Assembly (NCBI GenBank): GCA_016715885.1
Contig: JADJXL010000016.1
Span: 189,501-253,500, forward strand
From: Polyangiaceae bacterium
GTDB lineage: Bacteria; Myxococcota_A; Polyangia; Polyangiales; Polyangiaceae
Length of the DNA stretch: 64,000 nucleotides
Direction of reading: 5' to 3'
Shown piece by piece: positions 52,914 through 61,799 of this stretch. A model generated the notes under the pieces. It saw only the letters and a program-made list of their open reading frames with translations. It was not told where the DNA came from and ran no database searches. Each line of letters starts with the position of its first letter. The stretch's first letter is position 1. Both the position numbers and the translations under genes were made by a program.

Positions 52914-54635
52914 ATGGATTGCGTTAGCTGTGCCACTCCGATTCGACAAGACCGACCGCATACGTTTTTCCACCATGAACGCGCGGCGTGCCCATCTTGC
53001 GGCGCAGAGCATGAGGGACGGGTGGTGTTACGGGATGACAAACCCGTGCGGCTCCTCCTTTGTTCGACGTGCGGACCGTCCGAGCAAACGCTCGACGGAA
53101 CGGCGACGAGTTATGTCGAGCGATTTCTGGCGCGCGGGGAAGTTCCTGAAGGGTTCGAGGGCGAAGTTGAATTCAAGGAAACCACATCGACGTGTCCTAC
53201 GTGTTTGACGCTTTTGCCGGCCAAGGTGGTCATTCGCGGCGGGCGGGTGTATTTCAAGAAAAACTGTACGACGTGCGGCCCGTCCGAAGCGCTGGTGAGC
53301 GAAGACGCGAAGTATTACGTGCGTGCTTATGCTTTTGCACGGGCGGGCACCGAACCGCTCGTCTTTGCGACAAAGGTCGAGCATGGTTGTCCGACGGATT
53401 GCGGAACGTGCAACGATCACGAACAGCATACGTGTTTGCCGATCATCGAAGTGACCGACCATTGCAATTTGGAATGTCCAATCTGCATCGTCGACAATCA
53501 ATATTCGAACCACATCGAGCTCGACGTCTTCGAGAAGATGATCGATACGCTCGTGCGAAACGAGGGGCAATGCGAATCGGTGGCTCTTTCGGGCGGCGAG
53601 CCGACGAGTCATCCGAAGATTTTGGACCTGGTGCGTATTGCGAGTCGTCCGGAGATTGGCCGCGTCGTGGTGATTACGAACGGCATTCGTCTCGGTAAAG
53701 ATCGCGAGTTTGCCCGAGCGCTCAAAGAAAGCGGCGCGTACGTGGGCCTCCAGCTCGATGGCTTCACGGCGGACACCCACGAGAAAATTCGTGGAAAAGA
53801 TTTGGTCAAAGAAAAAGAAGCGGCGCTCGCGACGCTAAAAGAATTCAAAATCCCGACGCAAATTATTTTCGTCGCGACGCGCGGAGCGAACGACGATCAA
53901 ATTGGCCGGGTGGTCGAGCTGTTTCTTTCGGAGGATCACTTCTTGTCGCTGAATTTCCAGCCGGCGGCATACACGGGCCAAGGAGGCGGCGTGTTCGTGC
54001 ACGATCCCATGGATCGATTGACCATTCCCGGCGTCGTGCGGCGCGTCGAAGAGCAAACGGCGGGCAAACTGCGAACGAGCGACTTTTTCCCCTTGCCGTG
54101 CTCGCATCCGCAATGTGTTTCCCTCACCTACCTTTTGCGACTCGAAGACGGCTCATTCATTCCGTTTTCGAGGTTCGTGGACTTCACGAAACACGGATCG
54201 CTCTTGCGTTCGAGCGCGACGCTTCCGGCGACGCCCGAAATGGAAAAGACGCTCCAAGACGTGCTTTACGAGGTGTACGCCCATCAAGACGAAATCGATC
54301 GCGGCACGGAAATTCTCGCGGCGCTCAAGCGTACGATTCGCGTGATGTTCCCGGACAGACCGCTCACGGAAAAGGAGAGTTTGCTGATTGGTGAACAGCA
54401 AGCCAAGTCGATCTTTTTGCACCATTACATGGATCGGCACGATTTCGATTTGGAGCGGCTACGAAAGTGTTGTCACCATTATCCGCAGACCGATGGGCGC
54501 ATCATGCCCGCTTGCGGATTCAATATGTTCCATCGAGGCGCAGCGAAAGGCGCGGGCACGACGACGCCTTCGTGGGGCAAAAAGCCCTGGGTCAAGGAAA
54601 ACGGCACGACCCGCCTGTCCATCGTGAATCCATGA
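52914..54635 (+). CDS. Second Tes-like radical SAM enzyme with duplicated Cys ribbons
   Basis: 573 aa from the ATG at 52914 (GAGGAG about ten bases upstream). Two successive rubredoxin-like ribbons are seen (C26-P-S-C29 ... C50-S-T-C53-G and C94-P-T-C97 ... C118-T-T-C121-G), then C159-P-T-D-C163-G-T-C166, then the radical SAM cluster C184-N-L-E-C188-P-I-C191 and L-S-G-G-E-P-T. The C-terminal C-C-H-H-Y-P ... P-A-C-G-F motif parallels the first radical SAM enzyme. The order of motifs matches archaeal tetraether synthase, except for the additional ribbon. It is coupled by ATGA overlap to an SDR. Probable role: SAM-dependent radical chemistry on an acyl or lipid chain. Confidence 0.88.
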   Translation: MDCVSCATPIRQDRPHTFFHHERAACPSCGAEHEGRVVLRDDKPVRLLLCSTCGPSEQTLDGTATSYVERFLARGEVPEGFEGEVEFKETTSTCPTCLTLLPAKVVIRGGRVYFKKNCTTCGPSEALVSEDAKYYVRAYAFARAGTEPLVFATKVEHGCPTDCGTCNDHEQHTCLPIIEVTDHCNLECPICIVDNQYSNHIELDVFEKMIDTLVRNEGQCESVALSGGEPTSHPKILDLVRIASRPEIGRVVVITNGIRLGKDREFARALKESGAYVGLQLDGFTADTHEKIRGKDLVKEKEAALATLKEFKIPTQIIFVATRGANDDQIGRVVELFLSEDHFLSLNFQPAAYTGQGGGVFVHDPMDRLTIPGVVRRVEEQTAGKLRTSDFFPLPCSHPQCVSLTYLLRLEDGSFIPFSRFVDFTKHGSLLRSSATLPATPEMEKTLQDVLYEVYAHQDEIDRGTEILAALKRTIRVMFPDRPLTEKESLLIGEQQAKSIFLHHYMDRHDFDLERLRKCCHHYPQTDGRIMPACGFNMFHRGAAKGAGTTTPSWGKKPWVKENGTTRLSIVNP

Positions 54636-55372
54636 AGCTTTGCGAAGGACACATCGCACTCGTCACCGGCGGTTCCAAAGGGCTCGGGCGCGCCATTGCG
54701 ACCACGCTCGCTCGCGAAGGCGCGCACGTGGCATTCAATTGGACCAAATCCGAAGCCGAAGCGCAGGAGACGCTCGCTGAAATTCAATCGCACGGCGTAC
54801 AGGGTTTTTCTTTCCGTACGAGCGTTCTCGACAAACAGGGGCTCGATGACCTCGTGCGGACGATGGAAAAAAACATCGGAACGATCGACATTTTGGTGAA
54901 CAATGCGGGCGTGAGCGACGTCGTGCCGCTCGCGCTGATGGAGGAAGAAGACTGGGACCGGGTGCTCGATACGAACGTGAAAGGGACGTTTTTGACGACG
55001 CGTGCGGTATTGCGCGGGATGGTGCGGTTGAAGCGCGGGCGCATTCTGAACATCGGGTCGCTGGCGGGCGTGAAAATGATGCAGGCGCCGGTGCATTATT
55101 CGACGGCAAAAGCTGCCATCAAGGGTTTTACCGAATCGCTGGCCAAAGAAATCGGGCGCTATGGCATTACGGTGAACAATTTGGCCCCGGGCGTTCTCGA
55201 AGGCGGCGTGAGCGTGAATTTGCCAAAAGGACGGCTCGACGAATACATTCGCCACACGGCGCTCGGCCGATTGGGAACGTTTCAAGAAGCGGCCGAAGTG
55301 GCGGCGTTCTTGGTGTCGGATCGGAGCTCGTACGTGAATGGAGCGACGATTCTCGTCGATGGCGCGGTGTAG
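54632..55372 (+). CDS. FabG-like SDR coupled to the second radical SAM enzyme
   Basis: 246 aa, ATG at 54632 overlapping the radical SAM stop. Complete signature: T-G-G-S-K-G-L-G-R-A-I, N-N-A-G-V-S-D, N-I-G-S-L, H-Y-S-T-A-K (Y-x-x-x-K), I-L-V-D-G-A-V. It closely resembles the SDR at 39525-40268 along its length, so the radical SAM/SDR pair looks duplicated. Confidence 0.93.
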   Translation: MKLCEGHIALVTGGSKGLGRAIATTLAREGAHVAFNWTKSEAEAQETLAEIQSHGVQGFSFRTSVLDKQGLDDLVRTMEKNIGTIDILVNNAGVSDVVPLALMEEEDWDRVLDTNVKGTFLTTRAVLRGMVRLKRGRILNIGSLAGVKMMQAPVHYSTAKAAIKGFTESLAKEIGRYGITVNNLAPGVLEGGVSVNLPKGRLDEYIRHTALGRLGTFQEAAEVAAFLVSDRSSYVNGATILVDGAV

Positions 55373-55384
55373 CAGCGTGGCGTC

Positions 55385-56323
55385 GTGAAACCTGCGCGTT
55401 TTGGACTTCTGAGCACGGTCGTCGTTTTCGTAGGCGTAGGCTCGTTTCTTGCCGTTTGGCGAAGTGGCACTTCATTGCCAAAAGCTTCACCACCCACGCC
55501 GAGTGCAAGCTCCACCGTTATGCAAACATCCGCGGCACCCGTGGTGGCGGAACAATTGGCGCCGCCTGCGAGTGCAGTTCCAAGTGCCGAACCTGTACCG
55601 GAAAAACCTACGCGGTGCCCACCGGAACCAAAAATCGAACTACCGCGTCGAGAAATACCGCAATCGAATGCAGAGCTATTCCGAGCTCTTCAAGAAAATC
55701 CCGAGGCGCTCGGTTCGGCGTCGGTCGGCAAACCGACGCGCGGATCGCTGTTCGGGGGTGTCGAATTGAAGGAGTCCGACGGAATCGAGCACGCAGGTGG
55801 GTATGCGTGGGGAACGGAGCTCGTCATCCGGTCCGTCGAGCGCGCCGTGCGTGAGGTTCGGCGATGTTTTTCCGATACGCCAAAGCTTTATGTCGGGGAT
55901 ATTTCGCGGGAAAAAGGTGGCTGGCTCAGGCCGCATGCGAGTCATCAATCGGGGCTCGATGTGGACGTAGGTTATTTTTACCGTACGAATGCTCGTTGGT
56001 ATGAAAAAGCGACAGCCAAAAACTTGGATCTCCCGCGCACGTGGGCGCTCGTGCGAGCTTTCATCGAAGGCGGCAACGTCGATACGATATTCATGGACCT
56101 GACGGTGCAGCGCGTCGTCAAAGCGTATGTCGCGACATTACCGAAAGAAGAGCAACCGACCGAGGAATGGTTTCAAAACCCTACGAAAAGGGACACGGCC
56201 ATTCGGCATGCATGGGGACACATGACGCACTTTCACGTGCGATTTCGGGATCCGGATGCGGTAGCGCTCGGGGAGCGCATCAAGCCAATGCTGCCGCGCA
56301 TTCGGAAAACGAGACGCAAGTAG
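55385..56323 (+). CDS. MepA-like (M74) murein endopeptidase
   Basis: 312 aa from GTG at 55385. A single N-terminal hydrophobic segment is followed by a Pro/Ala/Ser linker (residues about 35-75). The catalytic domain has R-P-H-A-S-H-Q-S-G-L-D-V-D-V-G-Y and the C-terminal W-G-H-M-T-H-F-H-V-R-F, the zinc-ligand pattern of penicillin-insensitive endopeptidases. It should cleave peptide crosslinks of peptidoglycan in the periplasm. The gene follows the SDR by 12 bases, so it may be co-transcribed with the lipid locus. Confidence 0.9.
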   Translation: MKPARFGLLSTVVVFVGVGSFLAVWRSGTSLPKASPPTPSASSTVMQTSAAPVVAEQLAPPASAVPSAEPVPEKPTRCPPEPKIELPRREIPQSNAELFRALQENPEALGSASVGKPTRGSLFGGVELKESDGIEHAGGYAWGTELVIRSVERAVREVRRCFSDTPKLYVGDISREKGGWLRPHASHQSGLDVDVGYFYRTNARWYEKATAKNLDLPRTWALVRAFIEGGNVDTIFMDLTVQRVVKAYVATLPKEEQPTEEWFQNPTKRDTAIRHAWGHMTHFHVRFRDPDAVALGERIKPMLPRIRKTRRK

Positions 56324-56335
56324 TCGCGGCGCTCG

Positions 56336-57361
56336 TCATTGTGATATCTCGCTACGCACTCGGAGCGCGCACGTTTCGCCATAAACGAGACAGGTTCCAA
56401 GCATTCCGAATTCGGGCACGCAGCAGTTGCCGCTCAAACAATCTTTCCCAACGTAGCACGATTGTCCAAGGGAGCACTTGGTGCACGGCACGCCGCCACC
56501 ACAATCGACATCGGTCTCGTAGCCGTTCTTGACTTGGTCGTTGCACGACGGATCTTGGCAAATGTTTCCTTTACATACCTTGCTGGTGCAGTCCAGCCCG
56601 GCATTGCATACCTTCCCCGTCGGGCACGGCTTGCAATCGGGTCCGCCGCAATCGATATCCGTTTCTTGCCCATTCATCACGGCATCTTCGCACGTAGCCT
56701 CGGTGCAAATTCCGCCGCTGCAAATCAGGCTCTTGCAATCCTGGTCAACCGTGCACGTCGCGCCCGCCGAACACCTGGGGCATTGAAGTCCGCCGCAATC
56801 GACGTCCGTTTCGATCCCATTTTTGACCGTGTCGGTGCATTCGGCCGTTGCACAAAATCCTCCCGAGCAAATGCTGCTCGCGCAATGAGAACCCTCGAGA
56901 CATTCGACGCACATGCCGAATCCGTCGCAGTATTGAGAACCGTTGCACGCCGTTCCCGCTGCGAGAAATCCGTGTTGCGTTTCGGTTCCGACGCATGCAT
57001 CGAGCGTGCAGGTAATACCGTCGTCCGTAGGATCGGCAAGATCCTCGACCTTCACGATGTAACCTTTGCCATCGCAAACGTTGCTTTGGCAATCGCCGAT
57101 TTCTTGGACGGCGACGGGAGTCCCCATCGACGTGAACGTGACGTTGCACTGGCCGTTGACGCAGGCAAACGTTTGACACTCGCTGCTCGCGCCGCAGTCG
57201 GTGTCGGATGCGCACTGCATTCCACCGGAGCTCGAACTGCTCGAGCTGCTCGAACCGCCGCTGCCGTATTGGCGTTCTTCGGGGGTACAGGCGGAAATGA
57301 TTGCGGCAGGCAAGAGAAGGACGGATGCGATGACTTTGAGCAGAAGGCGTTGGGTGATCAT
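56336..57361 (-). CDS. Cys-rich repeat lipoprotein
   Basis: 341 aa. Lipobox I-I-S-A-C near residue 25, Gly/Ser linker, then a Cys-rich region with a repeat of about 40 residues seen three times: C-x-D-x-V-x-N-G-x-E-T-D-(V/I)-D-C-G-G, each followed by C-x-x-C and S-x-I/V-C pairs. This resembles repeats in other myxobacterial surface proteins. Many disulfides are expected. Function unknown. The plus-strand frame opposite this gene is long but is an artefact. Confidence 0.82.
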   Translation of the reverse strand: MITQRLLLKVIASVLLLPAAIISACTPEERQYGSGGSSSSSSSSSGGMQCASDTDCGASSECQTFACVNGQCNVTFTSMGTPVAVQEIGDCQSNVCDGKGYIVKVEDLADPTDDGITCTLDACVGTETQHGFLAAGTACNGSQYCDGFGMCVECLEGSHCASSICSGGFCATAECTDTVKNGIETDVDCGGLQCPRCSAGATCTVDQDCKSLICSGGICTEATCEDAVMNGQETDIDCGGPDCKPCPTGKVCNAGLDCTSKVCKGNICQDPSCNDQVKNGYETDVDCGGGVPCTKCSLGQSCYVGKDCLSGNCCVPEFGMLGTCLVYGETCALRVRSEISQ

Positions 57362-57454
57362 TCATCGATTCTACTTCATTCCGATGCCAGGCCAAGGCGT
57401 TCGGTGAACGTGCGTCGAGACATCTGCGACTGCGCGTGCTATACGCCCCGCGCC

Positions 57455-58504
57455 ATGAACACCTCGTTCGATCCCAACGCGCCGGCCGCCGTCGATTCCG
57501 GCATCTATGGTTTGCCGTTCACCGAATCCGATGCGACCGTGGTGCTCGTGCCCGTTCCTTGGGAAGTGACGACATCGTACGGTGGAGGAACGGCCCACGG
57601 GCCTCGTGCGATTTTAGAAGCGAGCCGCCAAGTCGATCTGTACGACCTCGACGTGGAAAAACCCTACCTTCCTGGGATTTTCATGTTGCCCGAAGACGAA
57701 CGCGTGGGGAGCTGGAACGAAGAAGGCCGTAAATTGGCGAGCGTCATCATCGATGCGGGAGGCGTCGTGGACGGCCCCGATGCTGCGGCAGCGCTCGCTC
57801 GTGTCAATGAATTGAGCGGCAAACTCAATGCGTTCGTGCACGCCGAGACCGAACGATTGCTCCGCGCGGGCAAAATCGTGGGAATCGTTGGAGGCGACCA
57901 TTCCGTGCCTCTTGGAGCCATCGAAGTCGTGGCGCAAAGTCGACCGAACGGAATCGGCGTTTTGCATTTCGACGCTCATTCGGATACTCGGCAAGCGTAC
58001 GAAGGTTTTACGTTTTCGCACGCATCGATCATGCACAACGTGCTCGAGCGGGTGGCCAACGTCAAAAAATTGGTGCAAGTGGGTATTCGAGACGTGTGCG
58101 AAGACGAAATCGAATACTGCAAGAGCCAGGGCGACCGCGTGAGCGTGTTTTTCGATCGCACGATATCTCGGCGAAAGATGATGGGAGAATCATTCGCGTC
58201 GATTGCTCGAGAAATGGTAGCAGCTCTTCCGAACGACGTGTGGATCTCGTTCGACATCGATGGGCTCGATCCGCGCTTTTGCCCGCATACGGGTACGCCC
58301 GTGCCCGGAGGAATCGATTATGCCGAAGCGGTGTTCGTCATGGGCGAAGTGGTGCGCGCCGGAAAAACCATCGTCGGATTCGATTTGAACGAAGTGGCGC
58401 CGGGACCCGAAGGCGACGAATGGGACGGAAACGTGGGCGCGAGGCTGCTTTACAAATTGATCGGGTTTACGCTGGCGAGTCAAGGCAAAGCGAAATTACT
58501 GTGA
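57455..58504 (+). CDS. Agmatinase/arginase (ureohydrolase) family protein
   Basis: 349 aa from the ATG at 57455; the open frame further upstream lies antisense to the Cys-rich lipoprotein and is not used. Binuclear manganese ligands are present in G-I-V-G-G-D-H-S, L-H-F-D-A-H-S-D and S-F-D-I-D-G-L-D-P. The late E in F-D-L-N-E-V-A-P fits agmatinases. It probably hydrolyses agmatine or a guanidino acid to urea. No polyamine genes are adjacent. Confidence 0.92.
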   Translation: MNTSFDPNAPAAVDSGIYGLPFTESDATVVLVPVPWEVTTSYGGGTAHGPRAILEASRQVDLYDLDVEKPYLPGIFMLPEDERVGSWNEEGRKLASVIIDAGGVVDGPDAAAALARVNELSGKLNAFVHAETERLLRAGKIVGIVGGDHSVPLGAIEVVAQSRPNGIGVLHFDAHSDTRQAYEGFTFSHASIMHNVLERVANVKKLVQVGIRDVCEDEIEYCKSQGDRVSVFFDRTISRRKMMGESFASIAREMVAALPNDVWISFDIDGLDPRFCPHTGTPVPGGIDYAEAVFVMGEVVRAGKTIVGFDLNEVAPGPEGDEWDGNVGARLLYKLIGFTLASQGKAKLL

Positions 58505-59680
58505 TGACTGCGCGAGTGATTTGCGCAATATGCCGTCGAGCTCTTCGTCGGTCAATTCGATGGGATTGTGCCGCATACTGCCAGCTCGCGAGCCCGCAAT
58601 GATGCCGGCAAGGTCCTTTTCGGTAACTCCATAATCGGCGAGCGGCGGCACGGCGAGAGCATGACGCAATTCATCGAGCGCCATGGCGGCTCGTTCAGGG
58701 CTGCGATCGGCTTCATTTTCCGGAACGATGATTCGCGCCACCTCGTCGGCTCGTGCAAGGGCCGGGCCATTCGGTGCACGCGAGCGAAGCGCATGCACAT
58801 TGGCCGCAAATGTAGCCGGAAGCAAACAGCCGCAACCAGCTCCATGCGGCACCGAGCAAAGCCCACCGAGCGGCGCGACGAGACCATGGACTGCACCGAG
58901 CCCCGCATTGGCAAGCGCAATGCCTCCCCATAGCGCTGCCAATGCCATCGACGCATGCGATTCACCATTCGCTTGGCCACGTGCGAGCAATACGAGCGCG
59001 CGATATGCCATTGAAATGCCCGGAACCACGAGCGCATCGGTCATGGGCTGCGCACCTTTGGAAAGATATGCCTCGATGAGGTGCGTGAGAGCATCGAGAC
59101 CCGAGGATGCTGCGACCGAACGAGGTGTCGTTGCAATGAGGGCCGGATCGATGATCGCTACGCGCGGAATCATGAGATCGCTGCGGATGCTTCGTTTTAC
59201 CTGTAAGTCGGGGATACGGAGAACGCTGTTTTTGGTTACTTCGGAGCCGCTTCCGGCTGTCGTCGGGACTGCAATGAGGGGTAGGGGGACTTTGTCGATG
59301 GAGCGGCCGGCGCCGACGGCTTCGATGTAATCCATGGCGACGCCGTCGTTCGTGGCAAGCGCAGCGGCGGCTTTGGCGGCGTCGATGACGCTGCCTCCGC
59401 CGACGGCAAGGACGACGTCGTAGCCGCCTTCGCGAGCGAATCGTGCGCTGTCGTCGGCGACGGCGATGTCCGGTTCGCCGTCGACCGTGAAGTGCCCGAA
59501 TGCGACGCCACGTGCTTCCAGGGCTGCTTCCAGCTTTTGCAGGTGTCCGGAGCGCGCGAGCGAGTGTTTTCCCGTGACGAGCAAGCAACGTTTACCGGTG
59601 CGAGCGACGATGGCGGGGGCTTCGGCGAGCGTGCCTGCGCCAAACAGAATTTCGGGAGTGGTCCGAAATGAGAACTGCAC
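58496..59680 (-). CDS. Iron-containing alcohol dehydrogenase
   Basis: 394 aa from GTG at 59680, chosen because a start at 59731 would overlap the upstream gene by 44 bases; both are possible. The family pattern is clear: L-F-G-A-G-T-L, A-V-G-G-G-S-V-I-D-A-A-K, P-T-T-A-G-S-G-S-E-V-T, D-A-L-T-H-L-I-E-A-Y and G-A-V-H-G-L-V-A-P-L-G-G, including the His ligands of the metal. It should oxidise or reduce an alcohol/aldehyde with NAD(P). Overlaps the convergent ureohydrolase by 9 bases and follows the LsrG-like gene. Confidence 0.92.
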   Translation of the reverse strand: MQFSFRTTPEILFGAGTLAEAPAIVARTGKRCLLVTGKHSLARSGHLQKLEAALEARGVAFGHFTVDGEPDIAVADDSARFAREGGYDVVLAVGGGSVIDAAKAAAALATNDGVAMDYIEAVGAGRSIDKVPLPLIAVPTTAGSGSEVTKNSVLRIPDLQVKRSIRSDLMIPRVAIIDPALIATTPRSVAASSGLDALTHLIEAYLSKGAQPMTDALVVPGISMAYRALVLLARGQANGESHASMALAALWGGIALANAGLGAVHGLVAPLGGLCSVPHGAGCGCLLPATFAANVHALRSRAPNGPALARADEVARIIVPENEADRSPERAAMALDELRHALAVPPLADYGVTEKDLAGIIAGSRAGSMRHNPIELTDEELDGILRKSLAQSSQ

Positions 59681-59687
59681 GGCGAAT

Positions 59688-59990
59688 TCAGCCCCAGGGA
59701 TCCGGGAAGAGATTGGCGTATTTTTCGCCAATGCGCGGCACGGCCATCATCGGCGCCACGGTTTCTCGCCATTTCAGATAGTGCGGGGTTTGCTGGTGCG
59801 CTTTGAAGTCGGTTTCGTCACGATAAACTTCGTACAGGAAAAACCGGTACGGGTCGTCTGCGCCGCGAAGGACATCGAAACGGACGTTGCCCGGTTCGGT
59901 GCGAGTTCCTTCGTAGTTGCCTTTCGTGGCTTCGATGAATTCTTCGACGCGTTCAGGCAAAACTTGGATGCGGACGCAGACGACGTACAT
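59688..59990 (-). CDS. Antibiotic-biosynthesis-monooxygenase-fold protein (LsrG-like)
   Basis: 100 aa with AGGTG before the ATG. ABM-fold features: V-C-V-R-I-Q-V-L-P-E-R-V-E-E-F, N-V-R-F-D-V-L-R, F-L-Y-E-V-Y and the H-x-x-T-P-H-Y-x-x-W motif. Small dimeric proteins of this type act on quinols or on phospho-AI-2 (LsrG). The upstream position to the iron alcohol dehydrogenase suggests a shared detoxification or catabolic step. Confidence 0.88.
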   Translation of the reverse strand: MYVVCVRIQVLPERVEEFIEATKGNYEGTRTEPGNVRFDVLRGADDPYRFFLYEVYRDETDFKAHQQTPHYLKWRETVAPMMAVPRIGEKYANLFPDPWG

Positions 59991-60002
59991 GGGGCACCTA
60001 TA

Positions 60003-61205
60003 TCATCCGACGACGACGAGCGCTACCGACAGGTTGGTGTGGACATTGCCGATTTCGGGCACGTGGCCTTGTTCGCCGAACGTGCAGAACCCGAGCAGCG
60101 GCACATTGGGAAGGCGCGACGATAGGCGCGAGAGGACTTCGTCGATGCGATTTCCGAGCGCTCCGGCGCATCCGGCACAATAGATCAAAAATGCGCCGCG
60201 AGCGTCTTGGACGCCGAGCTTCGATGTATCGAGGCAGCGATCGACGAGGCGGTCGACGATACCGACGAGGCTGTCGCCGGTGCCGGACATGAGGCATACG
60301 GTCGAGCCTTCGGGGGCTTCGGCGAAAAGATCGATGTTGCCTTCGGGGTGGGCGTGAGCTGGGTGAAGGAGCACGTGAAATGGTTTGTCTTCGCGGCCGC
60401 CTCGGGCAATACCGATGGGATTGAGCGCGGTTTGCATGAGGAGATTGCCACCTTCGCGCACTTGGTCGGAAATGGCGTCGCCAATCCATGCATGGAGGAC
60501 TTCCGTTGCGGGGCGATTGTCGAGCGCTTTGACGGTGCGGCCATTGGCGGACGTCACGCGCGCCTTGTTGGCCGTCGGTTCATAAGGACCTTCGATGGCA
60601 GCGCCGACGCGAATGTCGTCGCCAAAGATGGCGGCGAGCGTCACGCCTTCGCGTTTGGTATCGCTGCTCGTGAAAATGCTCCAGTCGCCCTGAATCGCGT
60701 GGTCGGCGGCGCTGCCACCGAATATGGGCACGCCTGGCAATACTTCGTGGATGCCCTCGAGGACTTGTTCTTCTTTCCCGGGCGTGGCGGCGATGAAGAG
60801 CAGTCGTGGGGTTTTTCCGGAAGGACCATTGGCGACGATTTGCGCGGCAGCTTTGTGACCGGCGGCTTTCGGGCCATCCGCGAAATCAGCGCTGCCCGTG
60901 GCAAACGCCGCATCGTCGCTCGATGCGAAAAGAAGCACGCCAATGCCGCCGTTCGAACCCATGACGACACCCGAGCGGCCGAGGACGCCGAGCGACGTGG
61001 TCGCTCCATGAATGGGTACACCGGGCAAAGCAGTTCGAACCGCTTTGTGAATTTGGGCCGCGTCGTGATCCATCGTGGCGGCAAGAATGCACAGTTTCGG
61101 TGCATTCCCAGAAAGACCTTCTTTGGCCGCAGCAATGGCTTCTTGCACACCGCTCGAGGCATCTTCGGCAGCGCTGTATCCAGCGCTCGTCATGAAAAAA
61201 CTCAC
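60003..61205 (-). CDS. FIST-domain signal transduction protein
   Basis: 400 aa from GTG at 61205, preceded by GGGAGG. The N-terminal FIST_N domain (H-K-A-V-R-T-A-L-P-G-V-P-I-H-G-A-T-T-S, G-I-G-V-L-L-F) and C-terminal FIST_C domain (L-S-S-R-L-P-N-V-P-L-L-G-F-C-T-F-G-E, T-N-L-S-V-A-L-V) are both complete. FIST domains are sensory modules thought to bind small ligands such as amino acids. There is no fused output domain, so it may act with the preceding 166-aa protein. Confidence 0.9.
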   Translation of the reverse strand: MSFFMTSAGYSAAEDASSGVQEAIAAAKEGLSGNAPKLCILAATMDHDAAQIHKAVRTALPGVPIHGATTSLGVLGRSGVVMGSNGGIGVLLFASSDDAAFATGSADFADGPKAAGHKAAAQIVANGPSGKTPRLLFIAATPGKEEQVLEGIHEVLPGVPIFGGSAADHAIQGDWSIFTSSDTKREGVTLAAIFGDDIRVGAAIEGPYEPTANKARVTSANGRTVKALDNRPATEVLHAWIGDAISDQVREGGNLLMQTALNPIGIARGGREDKPFHVLLHPAHAHPEGNIDLFAEAPEGSTVCLMSGTGDSLVGIVDRLVDRCLDTSKLGVQDARGAFLIYCAGCAGALGNRIDEVLSRLSSRLPNVPLLGFCTFGEQGHVPEIGNVHTNLSVALVVVG

Positions 61206-61223
61206 GGTTCCTCCCTCGTTTTT

Positions 61224-61724
61224 CTACTTCATGTGGATGAGTGATGGGGCTTGAGACAAAAGGCCTGCCATATCGGATGGGGAAAGCATGGTTCGTAATG
61301 TCTTGATGAATTTGTTTACCGCGACCGGATCGTCGTACGTGCTGGCATCGAAGCCGCGCAGGTTGATTCCAGACGCGAGAATGAGGCGAGAAATGAAAAA
61401 TGCTCCGTGTTTTCTCTCGAGGAGTCGTACGGCCTGGTAAATGCCTCCCTTGCCGCATCGTTGCGGCTGTCCTGCGGTGCTGTTGGCGGCAGGAGCGGGC
61501 GCTCGAAATGCCGACGAAGTGGGAGGTGGAAGAGAAGAGATTCGTTGCGGGTAACCCGGTGGTCTTTCGGCGCGCGTCGACGTGGGCGCGATATCATGGA
61601 GCGCACCGGCCGCCGGCTTGTAGGATCCATACCGAACGGATTCCGCAGGAAAGCTCGATTCTATTTCGGGCGAAGACTCCGACCCAGAGGTTGGACCGGT
61701 CGGAGGTTGGCGGAAATTCGACAC
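61224..61724 (-). CDS. Hypothetical protein upstream of the FIST gene
   Basis: 166 aa from GTG at 61724. The N-terminal 90 residues are Pro/Ser-rich and probably disordered. The C-terminal 75 residues are well-structured (I-Y-Q-A-V-R-L-L-E-R-K-H-G-A-F-F-I-S-R-L-I-L, F-I-K-T-L-R-T-M-L-S). No family recognised. It lies 18 bases before the FIST gene, on the same strand. Confidence 0.65.
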   Translation of the reverse strand: MSNFRQPPTGPTSGSESSPEIESSFPAESVRYGSYKPAAGALHDIAPTSTRAERPPGYPQRISSLPPPTSSAFRAPAPAANSTAGQPQRCGKGGIYQAVRLLERKHGAFFISRLILASGINLRGFDASTYDDPVAVNKFIKTLRTMLSPSDMAGLLSQAPSLIHMK

Positions 61725-61799
61725 GCGGCGGTTATTCCATGATCACTTGCGCGTGTCCATATCAAATGTCGCACGGACGTGTCGGGTTGCGGGGCTACG

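Noticed and set aside
56462..57454. Long plus-strand open frame upstream of the ureohydrolase
   Set aside because: It runs antisense to the Cys-rich lipoprotein and is composed of Arg/Ala-rich sequence; the real start of the ureohydrolase is the ATG at 57455.
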